64,000 nt of DNA, from contig NZ_CP078078.1 in assembly GCF_023101205.1 (NCBI RefSeq), forward strand, positions 930,001-994,000, written 5' to 3'. Below the pieces are notes generated by a model, which was not told where the DNA came from, ran no database searches, and worked only from the letters and a program-made list of their open reading frames with translations. This DNA comes from Microbacterium aurugineum (GTDB lineage Bacteria > Actinomycetota > Actinomycetes > Actinomycetales > Microbacteriaceae). Made by a program: the position numbers and the translations under genes. Shown piece by piece: positions 25,808-35,440 of this stretch. Within the stretch, counting starts at the first letter, position 1, and each line of letters starts with the position of its first letter.

Positions 25808-26580
25808 TGGCCAGGACGAACGACACCGACACGCAGGCGACGATGATTAAGGTCGTCTACTTCGACGAGGAGTCCGCGTCGGACTATCTGGACATCTCCG
25901 CAGGCGGGAAGTCTGCCGCGACGAGCGAGAACGTCAAGGATCGGACGACCAACCTGCACGGTGAGGTCGAGACTCGCCTGGCCGCGAAGTTTAGCTGGTT
26001 GCCGTTCCTGGGCGGCTCCGCAGAGGTGGGCGGCGGCGTCGACATGTCGAGCGCTGGACAAAGCATCCTGCGAAAGACGCTGTCCAACACCATCCTGACC
26101 GACTACCTGGCCGAGGCCGGCGGGGACGCTCGGGTGACCCAACTGCGGGACCTTCGGGTGGCCGCGGCGAAGGACTCGATGGCGTTCACGAAGATGTTCA
26201 CGCCGTACATGGTCATGCTCAAGATGGACGACCTGCCGCTCGATCTCGCGCGGATGGACGACGCTCTCACCGGCGCAAAGGGATACTACGAGCTTCTCGC
26301 GACGGGACCAGACGGCTCCAAGCGGGTGCTGCGGTTCAACATCAACGCCTTCCGCAACAACTACGGCCTCACCGACCTGGGCCGGATGCGCCTCGTGTTC
26401 CATGGCATCCTCGTCGGCCAGACCACCGAGGCAGCGTTGAGTATGCAGGCCGAGATCACCGGCGGCACGGACGCACCCACTGTGACCGCCGTGGAACTCG
26501 TGGACGGTGTCAACGCGCACAACGACGACATGCTGGACGTGTACGACGTGATGCTCGCCGGAGTCGAACATGCCGGGTGA
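25807..26580 (+). CDS. uncharacterised 257-aa island protein (DUF6414-like)
   Basis: Function unknown. The N-terminus 'IKVVYFDEESASDYLDISAGG' resembles uncharacterised defence-island proteins, some annotated DUF6414; I am not certain of the family. A Gly-rich amphipathic stretch 'WLPFLGGSAEVGGGVDMSSAG' (about residue 63-83) could insert in membranes or form a flexible loop. The C-terminal half looks alpha/beta with 'MRLVFHGILVGQTTEAAL'. It starts on the last base of the res remnant and overlaps the AAA+ gene by 11 bp, so it is made together with that ATPase. Confidence 0.6.
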   Translation: MARTNDTDTQATMIKVVYFDEESASDYLDISAGGKSAATSENVKDRTTNLHGEVETRLAAKFSWLPFLGGSAEVGGGVDMSSAGQSILRKTLSNTILTDYLAEAGGDARVTQLRDLRVAAAKDSMAFTKMFTPYMVMLKMDDLPLDLARMDDALTGAKGYYELLATGPDGSKRVLRFNINAFRNNYGLTDLGRMRLVFHGILVGQTTEAALSMQAEITGGTDAPTVTAVELVDGVNAHNDDMLDVYDVMLAGVEHAG

Positions 26581-27730
26581 CACCACCATCACCATCTACT
26601 ACGGGCCGCTGTCCTGGTTCAAGGAGCAAACAGGGAAGAAGAGGCACGTTGGGCTCCTGGACATCGTGTATGAGCGCGACGAGGCCAACCGACGTCACAC
26701 CCACGTCGTCGAAGGCCAGGAGACAGCGCCTCCCGACAGGCCGCCGCGACGGCCGAAGCGAGTCGCCGCAGAGTCCAACGACTTCGCCAGCCTCAACGAG
26801 CACGTCATCACCAACTTCGCCGGCCTCGTGCGATCCATCAATCCCAAAAGGCTCGCCCTCCACAACCCGCCCGTCAACGTGCAGGCCCAGCTCGCACGAG
26901 CCTTCACGACCACCGTCAAGCGGTACGACTACCCAGCGGTCACCCGCGACACGCTCGTGCAGTTCAGGGACGGCTTCGCCGGTCACCTGGTCGGCCAGTC
27001 TCCGGTCAAGGAGTCGCTCCTCGCGGCGCTGTACCCGTTGACGACCCCGCAGCGCACCAAACCTATCGTTCTGATGTTCTATGGCCCCTCGGGTGTCGGC
27101 AAGACGGAGACGGCACAGTTCGTCAACGGACTGCTCGGCGGCACGCTTCTGCGGAAACAGTTCTCCATGTTCCACAACGAGAAGTTCGCCTCCTACCTGT
27201 TCGGCGGGACACACTCGGAAGCCTCCTTCGCGCGAGACCTCCTCGACCGCGAGTCCGGCGTCATCCTCATCGATGAGTTCGACAAGGCAAACTCAGTGTT
27301 CCACAGCGCCTTCTACCAACTCTTCGACGGCGGCGTCTTCGAGGACAAAAACTACAGCGTCGAGCTTGGCCCCTCCCTGATCATCTGCACCTCGAATTAC
27401 AGGACGGAGGACGAGATTCGCAAAGCGCTCGGCGACGCCCTCTACTCCCGGTTCGACTCACTCGTCCATTTCAAGCCGCTCTCCAAACCGGAGATCCACG
27501 AGGTCATCGACCGGCTTGTCGACAACCGGTACGCGAACCTCACGCCCGATGAACAGGCCCGGCTCACGCCCGACGACCTCAAAGGCTTCCTGTACCCACT
27601 GGCCGATGCGTCCGGCAACGTACGCAAGCTCGGCAAACTGACCGATGAGGTGATCTCGCTCGTCCTCGTACGGGCGCTGCTCGACAACGAGCCGCCTGCC
27701 GGACAGTCAGACGCGAAGGACGTAGCATGA
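26570..27730 (+). CDS. ClpB/HSP100-like single-domain AAA+ ATPase
   Basis: 386-aa protein. Residues 1-125 are unlike known Clp N-domains. Residues 135-320 form one AAA+ module of the ClpB-D2 class: Walker A GPSGVGKT (172-179), Walker B 'VILIDEFDKA' (231-240), sensor 1 'CTSNY' (273-277), arginine finger in 'LYSRFDSLVHF'. A C-terminal small domain carries 'GNVRKLGKLTDEVI'. Clp-type ATPases remodel proteins; alone in a defence operon one may sense or assemble a phage-triggered complex. Coupled by overlap to the genes on both sides. Confidence 0.85.
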   Translation: MPGDTTITIYYGPLSWFKEQTGKKRHVGLLDIVYERDEANRRHTHVVEGQETAPPDRPPRRPKRVAAESNDFASLNEHVITNFAGLVRSINPKRLALHNPPVNVQAQLARAFTTTVKRYDYPAVTRDTLVQFRDGFAGHLVGQSPVKESLLAALYPLTTPQRTKPIVLMFYGPSGVGKTETAQFVNGLLGGTLLRKQFSMFHNEKFASYLFGGTHSEASFARDLLDRESGVILIDEFDKANSVFHSAFYQLFDGGVFEDKNYSVELGPSLIICTSNYRTEDEIRKALGDALYSRFDSLVHFKPLSKPEIHEVIDRLVDNRYANLTPDEQARLTPDDLKGFLYPLADASGNVRKLGKLTDEVISLVLVRALLDNEPPAGQSDAKDVA

Positions 27731-27798
27731 CGAGCCACATGACCGCGCTCCAGTACCTCATCCGAGTCCACGGCGGCTCAGCTGACATCGTCGCGTAG
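27727..27798 (+). CDS. possible 23-aa ORF between AAA+ and SIR2 genes
   Basis: ATG overlaps the AAA+ stop as ATGA; encodes 23 residues beginning MTSHMTALQYLIRVHGG. It could be a peptide component, the stub of a lost gene, or chance. Its tight overlap is the only support. Confidence 0.2.
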   Translation: MTSHMTALQYLIRVHGGSADIVA

Positions 27799-27851
27799 CG
27801 GCGCTCACGCGATCTCATGACCGGATCCAGAAGGATGTAGAAAGGACTGAC

Positions 27852-30800
27852 GTGACAGGGCCAGAATGGACGTCCGACGGTGTCACGCTGCCGCGCATTG
27901 TCGAGGAAGCATTCGCCGCAGACGAGCTCGTGTTCTTCTGCGGGGCCGGGGTCTCCTCTGCGCCTCCGTCCGAGCTTCCCGGCTTCCGAGGGCTCGCCCG
28001 GGACGTCGCAACCGCGCTAGGTCATCCCAAGCTTGTCCCGGAAGACAGGAGCATCCCTGTCCAGTTCGACGTCGTCATGGGCAGACTCAACGAGATCAGT
28101 GGCGACATCCACAGCCGGGTGAGCGCCCGCCTCAAGGTGGCCGTGACGCCGAACGACTACCACCGAGACATCTGGCAGATCGCGACCGCCCCGGGCAAGA
28201 CACCCAGACTCGTCACCACCAACTTCGACCTCCTCTTCGAGACCGCCGCCGCCGAGCTGGCCATCCCCACGGCCCCCTACGTCGCGCCCACACTGCCGCT
28301 GGGCGACGACTTCTCAGACCTCGTGCACCTGCACGGCATCGTCGATCCGCCGCCCGCGACACGCATGGTGCTGACCGACCAGGACTTCGGACGCGCCTAT
28401 ATCACCGAGGGCTGGGCAACCCAGTTCCTCACCCGAATGTTCGCGCAGTACACCGTCGTCCTCATCGGCTACAGCGCGGAAGACTCCATCATCCAGTACC
28501 TCAACCGGGCGCTCCCGGCCGGCACCAGACGGTTCGCCTTCGACAAGAACACATCCGACCACGAGCTCTGGGACCGCCTCGACATCACCCCGATCCCGTT
28601 CCCGTCCACGCCGGGGGATCCCTACGGCGCACTCGGAGCGTTCCTGCAGAGCTGGCGGCACCGGGTCACCGCCACCGCCGCCGAACGCTTTGACGCGGTG
28701 AAACAGTTCGTGGAGGCCGGCGTCGAGGCCGCGGAAGCCGACGGCGACGCGGTCAAATGGATGCTGTCGGACCCTGAGCTCGCCCGCCACTTCCGAACGC
28801 ACGCCATCGCCACCGAATGGCTCCGGACCCTCGACGCAACCGGAGTGCTCGACGATGTCTTCACCAGCACGGCCGATGCAACGCTGGAGACGGACGAGTG
28901 GGCCCGGTGGGTGCGTTCCTCCATCGATCACGACGATGGCGTGACGCTCCTCGCCGTGCTCGCCGCCCACGAGGGCCGGATGCACAACGACCTCTGGTTC
29001 CAGATCTGGAACAAGCTCTACGGCGACTTCAACGGAACCCGGGCCCATCGAAAGCTCGTGTTCGTGCTGGCTGCCGCGGACGCGGAACGCGACGACGGAC
29101 GATTGTCGGCACTGGTGCCGCGCATCGCGGACAAAGACCCGGAGACGGCCGAACATCTCCTCGTCCACCTGCTCGAACCCACCCTCCGTATGAAGGTCGC
29201 CAGCGGCTGGGGCATCTGGGCTGACTCGCTGGGGACGCGGCTGCGGCTCCGCTGGAAAACCTCGCTCCTCAAGGACGCCTGGCCGCGACTGTTTCCCGCG
29301 CTCAGGGATCGCGGACACCTCCTCACCACGATCCTCAATCTCATCCGCACGGTCGAGACGACCGACGCGTTCTTCACAGGTCATGATCGACCAGAGGCCA
29401 TCTCTGTCCGCCGACAGCAGGTCGAAGACGCCGGCCGCTCCCTCCGCGATGACGCCTACATTCTCGTGGTCGACATGGGGCGCGATCTGCTCCGCGAGGC
29501 GGTACAGGACCACGGCGTCACCGAGGCCATGCGGCTCCTCGGCGATCAATCAGAGATGATTCGCCGGCTCGCCATCGACGCACTCGCCGAGGCGCGCAGC
29601 TCAGAGGCCGAGGGCCTGCTCAACATGCTGATCCAACGGGGTCTGCCGTTCGACTTCCGCGGCCGCTCAGAGGTCTTTCGTCTCATCGCGTTCGCCTACC
29701 CCAACTCGGGCGACGAGGCCAGGGCAGCCTTCATCGATTACATCCAGACCGCGAGCGGGGCACCCGAAGAGTCCGAGATCACCGACTACTCGCGTTACAA
29801 CATCCTCGTGTGGCTCAGCACCGTCGCCCCCGACGATGCCCTGGTGCGCGACCTACGTAGTGAGTACGAGCGAGAGCGGGGGTTCGAGCCTGATCCGGCT
29901 CCGAACCTCACCGCCGGATTCAGACTGACCGATCCCGACCCGTCGAGGGAGGCGGAGGGAATCTTCGTCGACCTTGGCCCGGATGCCCTTGTCGCCGCGC
30001 TCGCACATTCCGATGAGCTTCGTGACGAGTATTCGAATGGCCGGGTGCTCCGCGAGCTCGGGGCGTATCTCGACAGGTGGCCGAGCCGTCACCTTGACGT
30101 CCTTGACGCCATGATCAGCGCGGCGTTCGAGAACGAGGCGGTCTGGCAGATCGTCATCCAGGATCTGGTCCGCCACGACGTGTGGATCGCTGACGAGATC
30201 CTCGATCGTCTGCGGGCGAGGGGGGAGAACCCCCAGCAGGTCGCCGCCCGGGTCGTGTTCGCGATCGCGTTTCCCAACAATCAGCTCGGTGGCCCGCTCA
30301 CCAACACGGTCGAGAGGGCGCGCCTTCTCCTCGGTCTGTGGACCCTGTGCACGCACGAGCGCTCCGACGCACCGGCGACGAACCCTGCCGAGGCCCGCAG
30401 CTCGGATCGCGGTTCGCTGGCTCACCATTACACCGAGACCCTGCTCCGCGCGGCGGAACAAGACGGCGACGAGGCGAGGCTCACGGACGAGGGCACCGCC
30501 GGCCTTCTTCTGCTCCTCAATGGACCGGATGATAACCCGGCTGATCCAAGCCCGATGATGGTGGCCGAGTACGCGCCGCACATCGCATACCGTGCGCCGG
30601 AGTGGTTCGAGGAGCACCTGGCACCCCGGCTCGCGGTTCTTGATCACACGCCGCGGGCGCTGACGCTCTGGGCCGGTCTGCTGTCGCGAGGGCTCGAGGC
30701 ACGGTCGATGCGCCTGCGATTCCGGGAGCAGATCCGGGTGGGGTGGGGGAGGGTGGAAGGCTCTTTGCCCTCCCTGGTCGAGGACTACCTGCAGACCCAC

Positions 30801-31352
30801 GCCGTGTGTTTCGCGTTCGATTCGAGTCAGGAAGACACAGAATGGCCGGACGCCTTCCTGGCGCACGCGAGACCCGACGTCAGAGCCCGGTGGGCTCGCG
30901 CCGTCGCGCACTACTTCGATCGAAGCGAGCCGACATTTCAGGGGCTTCTGTTAGGCCATTGGCAGCACCGCATCGATGGACTACCCGCCATTGCCCAAGA
31001 CGAGCAACGGGCGTTCCTGCGCTGGGTGACGCTCCCTGGCATTGACGTCGAGCGGGCGGCTCAGCTTTTCACCGGGGGCCCCACAGTCACCGTGCAGGAG
31101 AACGTGTTCTACGACTACTACGACCTCGAGGACTTCCCGGACGAGGACCATCCGGAGGCGTACCTCCGCGTCGCGAACCACCTGATGAGCGGCACACGCT
31201 TCCCGCCGCCCTTCGCCGATCAGCTCGTCGATGTCGCACGCACCGTTGCGCCCACCGATCCATTACTTGCGAGGACCTCGCTCGATGCGATCCTGAGTCT
31301 GGGATACTCGCCGGCCCGAGCAGTACTTCAAGAGCTCGACGAGACGCGCTGA
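27852..31352 (+). CDS. large SIR2-domain protein, putative NAD-depleting defence effector
   Basis: 1166-aa protein with GTG start (AAAGGA 7 nt upstream). SIR2-type NAD-binding domain at residues 25-280: 'FFCGAGVSS' (28-36), 'VTTNFDLLFE' (121-130) with the NAD-site Asn124, 'LVHLHG' with catalytic His161, and 'LIGYSAED' (204-211). Remaining 880 residues are all-helical with no recognised repeat, as in DSR1/DSR2, whose SIR2 domain destroys NAD+ when the C-terminal part senses phage. NADase activity is inferred from the intact N/H pair. Follows the AAA+ gene by 121 bp on the same strand. Confidence 0.8.
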   Translation: MTGPEWTSDGVTLPRIVEEAFAADELVFFCGAGVSSAPPSELPGFRGLARDVATALGHPKLVPEDRSIPVQFDVVMGRLNEISGDIHSRVSARLKVAVTPNDYHRDIWQIATAPGKTPRLVTTNFDLLFETAAAELAIPTAPYVAPTLPLGDDFSDLVHLHGIVDPPPATRMVLTDQDFGRAYITEGWATQFLTRMFAQYTVVLIGYSAEDSIIQYLNRALPAGTRRFAFDKNTSDHELWDRLDITPIPFPSTPGDPYGALGAFLQSWRHRVTATAAERFDAVKQFVEAGVEAAEADGDAVKWMLSDPELARHFRTHAIATEWLRTLDATGVLDDVFTSTADATLETDEWARWVRSSIDHDDGVTLLAVLAAHEGRMHNDLWFQIWNKLYGDFNGTRAHRKLVFVLAAADAERDDGRLSALVPRIADKDPETAEHLLVHLLEPTLRMKVASGWGIWADSLGTRLRLRWKTSLLKDAWPRLFPALRDRGHLLTTILNLIRTVETTDAFFTGHDRPEAISVRRQQVEDAGRSLRDDAYILVVDMGRDLLREAVQDHGVTEAMRLLGDQSEMIRRLAIDALAEARSSEAEGLLNMLIQRGLPFDFRGRSEVFRLIAFAYPNSGDEARAAFIDYIQTASGAPEESEITDYSRYNILVWLSTVAPDDALVRDLRSEYERERGFEPDPAPNLTAGFRLTDPDPSREAEGIFVDLGPDALVAALAHSDELRDEYSNGRVLRELGAYLDRWPSRHLDVLDAMISAAFENEAVWQIVIQDLVRHDVWIADEILDRLRARGENPQQVAARVVFAIAFPNNQLGGPLTNTVERARLLLGLWTLCTHERSDAPATNPAEARSSDRGSLAHHYTETLLRAAEQDGDEARLTDEGTAGLLLLLNGPDDNPADPSPMMVAEYAPHIAYRAPEWFEEHLAPRLAVLDHTPRALTLWAGLLSRGLEARSMRLRFREQIRVGWGRVEGSLPSLVEDYLQTHAVCFAFDSSQEDTEWPDAFLAHARPDVRARWARAVAHYFDRSEPTFQGLLLGHWQHRIDGLPAIAQDEQRAFLRWVTLPGIDVERAAQLFTGGPTVTVQENVFYDYYDLEDFPDEDHPEAYLRVANHLMSGTRFPPPFADQLVDVARTVAPTDPLLARTSLDAILSLGYSPARAVLQELDETR

Positions 31353-31401
31353 ATCGTTGCCGAAGGGCGCATGTCGGCGCTGAGCGCGAGCATCATGAGC
31401 T

Positions 31402-31437
31402 TAAACTCGCTCCATGGAGCGCAGGTCCAGCTGGACC
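31402..31437 (+). promoter_or_regulatory. -10 box and two adjacent perfect 14-bp palindromes
   Basis: TAAACT (31402-31407) is followed at once by CGCTCCATGGAGCG (31408-31421), a 2-bp spacer, then GGTCCAGCTGGACC (31424-31437). Both palindromes are perfect. They sit where a repressor would block transcription, or would form two hairpins at the 5' end of the mRNA, 25 bp before the start codon of the Mrr/P-loop gene. Confidence 0.6.
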
Positions 31438-31462
31438 AAAGCTCGGTGCGGAGGTTGCTGAG

Positions 31463-34400
31463 GTGAACCTGCTCGACCGGATCGACCAGCGGCTTTCCGA
31501 TACGCGTGCACGGATCAACCCGCTCGATTTCGAAAACTGCGCGACGTCCTTGCTTACGTCCGTGTACCCCGGGCTCGTACCCATCACCGGAGGTTCCGAC
31601 TTCGGTCTTGACGCCGAGATCACTGAAGACTCGCTGACTACCGGTCTCATTATCACCTCCGCGAGGAGCTGGGACGGCGCGAAGCGGAGCCTGCGAGACA
31701 GTCTGCGCTCGATGCGGAAGAACGAAGTGCCTGTTCGCCGAATCGTCGCGGTCAGCCTCGCGGAAGCGAACAGGTCGAAGCGCGAAAAGCTCAGGGACAT
31801 CGCGACGGGGTTCGATTGTGAACTCGTGCAGGTCTACGACCGAGCATGGTTCGCGAACCAGTTCCGAGAGAGTCCGGACTGGCGACGCAGGATCCTCGAT
31901 ATCGAAGGGGGGCCGTTCAGCTTCTCGCGTCAGCCCCGGGGGGCACGCCCAGACGAAGAGCAATTGTCGACCGTGGGACGGGACTCGCTAATCGCTGAGG
32001 CGAACAAGTCAGAGTCGGACACGATCCTCTTCGGAGTTCCTGGCGTTGGAAAGAGCCACGTTGCCGGCAGACTCCGTGGCGCCCTGTTCCTCGAACGGCA
32101 GCCCACGCCTGAACGACTTCTCGATGACCTCATCGAAACTAGGCCCGCCCGGGTCGTGGTGGACGATGCTGGGGCGCGACTGCAAGACGTCGATCTACTC
32201 CTGCGCCTCCGTGACGCGGAGAAGCTTGACTATCGGATCGTCGCAACGTGTTGGCCGCACGAGACGAACCTCGTCGAGGACCATCTCCCTGATTCGATAG
32301 GGCTCGAAGTTGACTTGCTCACCCGCGAAGAACTGGGAGCGATCCTTCGCGAGCGCGGCATAACCCGACTTGCGGTGATCGTCCATCTCCTCACACAAGC
32401 CGACGGTCGCCCAGCCTGGGCGCTGAACCTCGCCGACCTCCTCATTCGCAGCGGCGATTGGAAGTCCGTATGGACCGGTAACGCGCTGCGAAAGCAAATC
32501 TTCGCTTTCTTACGCATGTCCAACGCCTCGGAAGATGCCGTCGACGTACTTGGCACCCTTGCGCTTCTCGGCGAGATCGACGAGGACCAGCTACGTCGCC
32601 TGGCCGACCTCCTCCAAATCCGACAACCTGAACTAATTCGTCTCATCCGATCCGTTGCGATCGCGGGGCTTGTCGATGTTCAGGACCACAAGCTCTACAA
32701 CCGAGAGACCCGGAAGGTCGAACACACCAAGACCTACCGTGTCCAACCAGAAATCATCGCCGCCAGCGTTGCCTCTGAGGTCTACTTCTCTGGCGCTCCG
32801 TCACCCGTTCGGCTGCGCGACGTTCAGGACACCTTTCCTGAGCTGGCTGCTCAGATTATGCAGATCCAGATCCACACCGGCCTCCTCGGCGCGACGCACC
32901 CGACAATCCCAACCACGGCGGAGATCATCGCGGTTCTGCCCACCGCCACGCAACACACCGAACTGCTACGGACCTTCGGCCAACTGGGCCAGGAACAAGC
33001 GCAAGTCGTCGCCGACATCCACCTAGCGCGCATCGCCGCCGCCCTCAATGACGGACGTTCAGCTGTTGCGGAGACCGAAGCGAAACTCCTGGCCGCATGT
33101 GTCGCCAATGCGCTCGAACGCAACATCCCGGGTGTCGTTGAAGCCTTTGTTACAGCGCTCTCCGCGCTCGAGAGCGCGGACGGCGATATTCAACCTGCAG
33201 TCAAAGAGCTCGTCGAACAAGTCCGTGACGCGCGCAGCGGCGACCAACCGCAGCTCGGGGGCCTCTTGAAACTCGCCGGAGCACTAAAGACGGTGCCAGA
33301 TGCCGACCTCACGGACACCATCTGGTCGGCAATCACCTGCGAGATACTCGCCCCGACGTTCGACGGCAACTACATCAACCCGGAGGTTCACAACCAGTTC
33401 GTTCTGCAGTCGTTTACATGGGCCGCGACTCACATGGAGACTCTGTATGACGCCATCCAGCCCGCCCTCGAGATCCGCACTCCAGGAGCGACGCCCACCG
33501 TCCAACTCGCACTGATCGACCTCCTAGACAAGTGGGTGCGGATCGCGAATGGATGGAACCTCCCATTCGGCGGCAAGACGAACGACGCCCAAGTCCGCGC
33601 CGGCACACACATCGCGAGACGCATCGCAAACACGCTCGCCCCCGTCATCACAACCCCTGGACTCCGCGGCCGATTCAACAAGGCGACGCGAACTCTCGCG
33701 ATCCAGCTCGACGAACCAGACATGCTGTTCGCAGCGATCACGCAAGAACGCGATCGACTCACTCCCTACGACGAAATGCGACGCCGAAAGGAGGCCGCAG
33801 TCGACAAAGCTCTCGCGCCATTCCAGCGACAGGAACCCGCAGCCCTGATGGCGTGGTTGAAGGCCCACGAGTCCGAGTTCGCGATCATCGGCCAAAACAC
33901 TGGGATCTGGGAAGTCTTCGCACGTCTCACCCAAGCGTCCGACCGGGAACCAGCCCGCTGGCTCACCGCGGCAATCGATCACGGTCTAGCCGGGTCGGCT
34001 TCAGCGCTCATCGACGCGTGCGCCCGCGCCGATCAGCTCACCCCCGAAATCGCCGACACGTTGCTCGCGGACTCGAACGGCCGGCATGGCGTCATCGCTG
34101 CCGTTATCGGTCAATCGCAGAATTCAACACTCATTCAACGGGTCCTCGATCGACTGACCGGCAGTGACGTTCAGCAACTCGAATCGGCTTTTGTACTGAG
34201 ACACGCCCCCGACGCAACGAGGCATGCTCTATTCACGCACCCAAGCGGCGAAGTCCGAGGGATCGCTGCAGCACTCTGGGCCGCCGAATGGGCCTACGGT
34301 AACGGCCCCATGCCAGATGACCCCGACTGGCTCGAGGCCATGCGCTCCTACGTCATTCCGGAGGACAGCCGGTACGAGGACACCCACACGCAAGCGCTCA

Positions 34401-34966
34401 ATGCGCTCGCGAAGTCAGCGCCGGAGGTGTTCATTGACATGTTCGCCAAGCGCGCCACAACCACAGTGCGCAAACGCGATCGAGATCTCGATGAATGGAA
34501 AGAGCCCGTCCGGCTCCTGTCTCCCGCCGAACGAGGGAAGCTATGGCACCGAGTCATGGACACCACACACGCCCCCGAACTCTTCTGGATCATCGCAGGA
34601 GAGGACACCGACTGGATCACCGAGACGGTGAGCGAACCCACTTTCAACATCTCCGTCCGTGACCTGCTCGGCGCACTACAGTTCCAGTTCGGACACCGTT
34701 ATCCACTCGAAACCCTCGCCACAATGCTCCGGCCCCTCGACCCAGAACCCGACGAAATCCTCCGCACGCTCGAAGTCGGATCCTTCTCTGGCGAGGAACA
34801 CGAACGGTATGCATCAAGACTCGACTCTCTTCGAGAACTGTCCTGCTCCGACAACGAGGACATCGCCCGCATAGGCCGACGCGGGATCGAGATCTACGAG
34901 CCGTTGCTCAAGGAAGCGCTCGTCAAAGCTCGACGAGCAGCCGTTCGCGGCACCCGCGAATACTAA
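31463..34966 (+). CDS. Mrr-like domain/STAND-type P-loop protein, putative defence sensor
   Basis: 1167-aa protein; GTG start with GGAGG 8 nt upstream. Residues 18-140 look like an Mrr/REase fold ('NPLDFENCATSLL', 'ITGGSDFGLDAEI', 'LIITSARSWDGAK'), but the strand expected to carry QxK reads ITSAR, so nuclease activity is uncertain. Walker A is GVPGVGKS (191-198) and Walker B 'RVVVDDAG' (230-237), followed by STAND-like 'LDYRIVATCWP' and a winged-helix-like segment. The last 700 residues are helical-repeat-like. Layout recalls Avs/STAND defence proteins (sensor repeat, NTPase, N-terminal effector). Base composition is visibly less GC-rich than neighbouring core genes. Confidence 0.65.
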   Translation: MNLLDRIDQRLSDTRARINPLDFENCATSLLTSVYPGLVPITGGSDFGLDAEITEDSLTTGLIITSARSWDGAKRSLRDSLRSMRKNEVPVRRIVAVSLAEANRSKREKLRDIATGFDCELVQVYDRAWFANQFRESPDWRRRILDIEGGPFSFSRQPRGARPDEEQLSTVGRDSLIAEANKSESDTILFGVPGVGKSHVAGRLRGALFLERQPTPERLLDDLIETRPARVVVDDAGARLQDVDLLLRLRDAEKLDYRIVATCWPHETNLVEDHLPDSIGLEVDLLTREELGAILRERGITRLAVIVHLLTQADGRPAWALNLADLLIRSGDWKSVWTGNALRKQIFAFLRMSNASEDAVDVLGTLALLGEIDEDQLRRLADLLQIRQPELIRLIRSVAIAGLVDVQDHKLYNRETRKVEHTKTYRVQPEIIAASVASEVYFSGAPSPVRLRDVQDTFPELAAQIMQIQIHTGLLGATHPTIPTTAEIIAVLPTATQHTELLRTFGQLGQEQAQVVADIHLARIAAALNDGRSAVAETEAKLLAACVANALERNIPGVVEAFVTALSALESADGDIQPAVKELVEQVRDARSGDQPQLGGLLKLAGALKTVPDADLTDTIWSAITCEILAPTFDGNYINPEVHNQFVLQSFTWAATHMETLYDAIQPALEIRTPGATPTVQLALIDLLDKWVRIANGWNLPFGGKTNDAQVRAGTHIARRIANTLAPVITTPGLRGRFNKATRTLAIQLDEPDMLFAAITQERDRLTPYDEMRRRKEAAVDKALAPFQRQEPAALMAWLKAHESEFAIIGQNTGIWEVFARLTQASDREPARWLTAAIDHGLAGSASALIDACARADQLTPEIADTLLADSNGRHGVIAAVIGQSQNSTLIQRVLDRLTGSDVQQLESAFVLRHAPDATRHALFTHPSGEVRGIAAALWAAEWAYGNGPMPDDPDWLEAMRSYVIPEDSRYEDTHTQALNALAKSAPEVFIDMFAKRATTTVRKRDRDLDEWKEPVRLLSPAERGKLWHRVMDTTHAPELFWIIAGEDTDWITETVSEPTFNISVRDLLGALQFQFGHRYPLETLATMLRPLDPEPDEILRTLEVGSFSGEEHERYASRLDSLRELSCSDNEDIARIGRRGIEIYEPLLKEALVKARRAAVRGTREY

Positions 34967-35101
34967 CCACGCCGAGGTGGAACACTACTGCCCTGGGTTT
35001 CGCACGGTTTATCCAACTAGATCAGCAGTTGGCCGGGCGGTTGTGCCGGACTCCCGCGCACGTTTTGCGAGCAGCTGAGCGGTCGAAGACTAGCGCCCGT
35101 T

Positions 35102-35440
35102 TCACGGCCCGATCGTGGTGCCGACAGTTCGGAGTCGATTGAGAACGGTATGGGTATCGAAGCCGAGCTGCTGGCCGATCGTCGCTGCGGAATCTCCGAG
35201 ACCGTACTTTCGACGGCTGTTGCGACGTCTGCCGCGGTCATGCCTCGAACAGTCTCCCTTCCTCGCGAGGATAGATGCTTGGCAGCGGTCTGCCTCGCGA
35301 TCCGGGACTGGCGGGCGACCGCGTTGACGTTGCGCGTCTTTTGGCAGCTGGCGACCCGGTCATCGATCTCGGCTTCGCTAATTCGCCGCGCAGGCTTAGC
35401 CGTCGAACTTGTGGTCAACGCACACCCGGCAGATGCCGCG
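35102..35440 (-). pseudogene. decayed DNA-binding end of a resolvase/invertase-type recombinase
   Basis: In the 521-bp gap before the MFS gene, a minus-strand frame reads 'ARRISEAEIDDRVASCQKT', 'NAVARQSRIARQTAAKHL' and 'RGMTAADVATAVE', like serine-recombinase helix-turn-helix regions. A one-base loss near 35210 then moves homology to another frame ('YGLGDSAATIGQQLGFDTH', 'TVLNRLRTVG') ending at the TGA at 35102-35104. No catalytic Ser domain is present. It marks the right end of the island as once mobile. The bases 34967-35101 show no feature. Confidence 0.5.
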
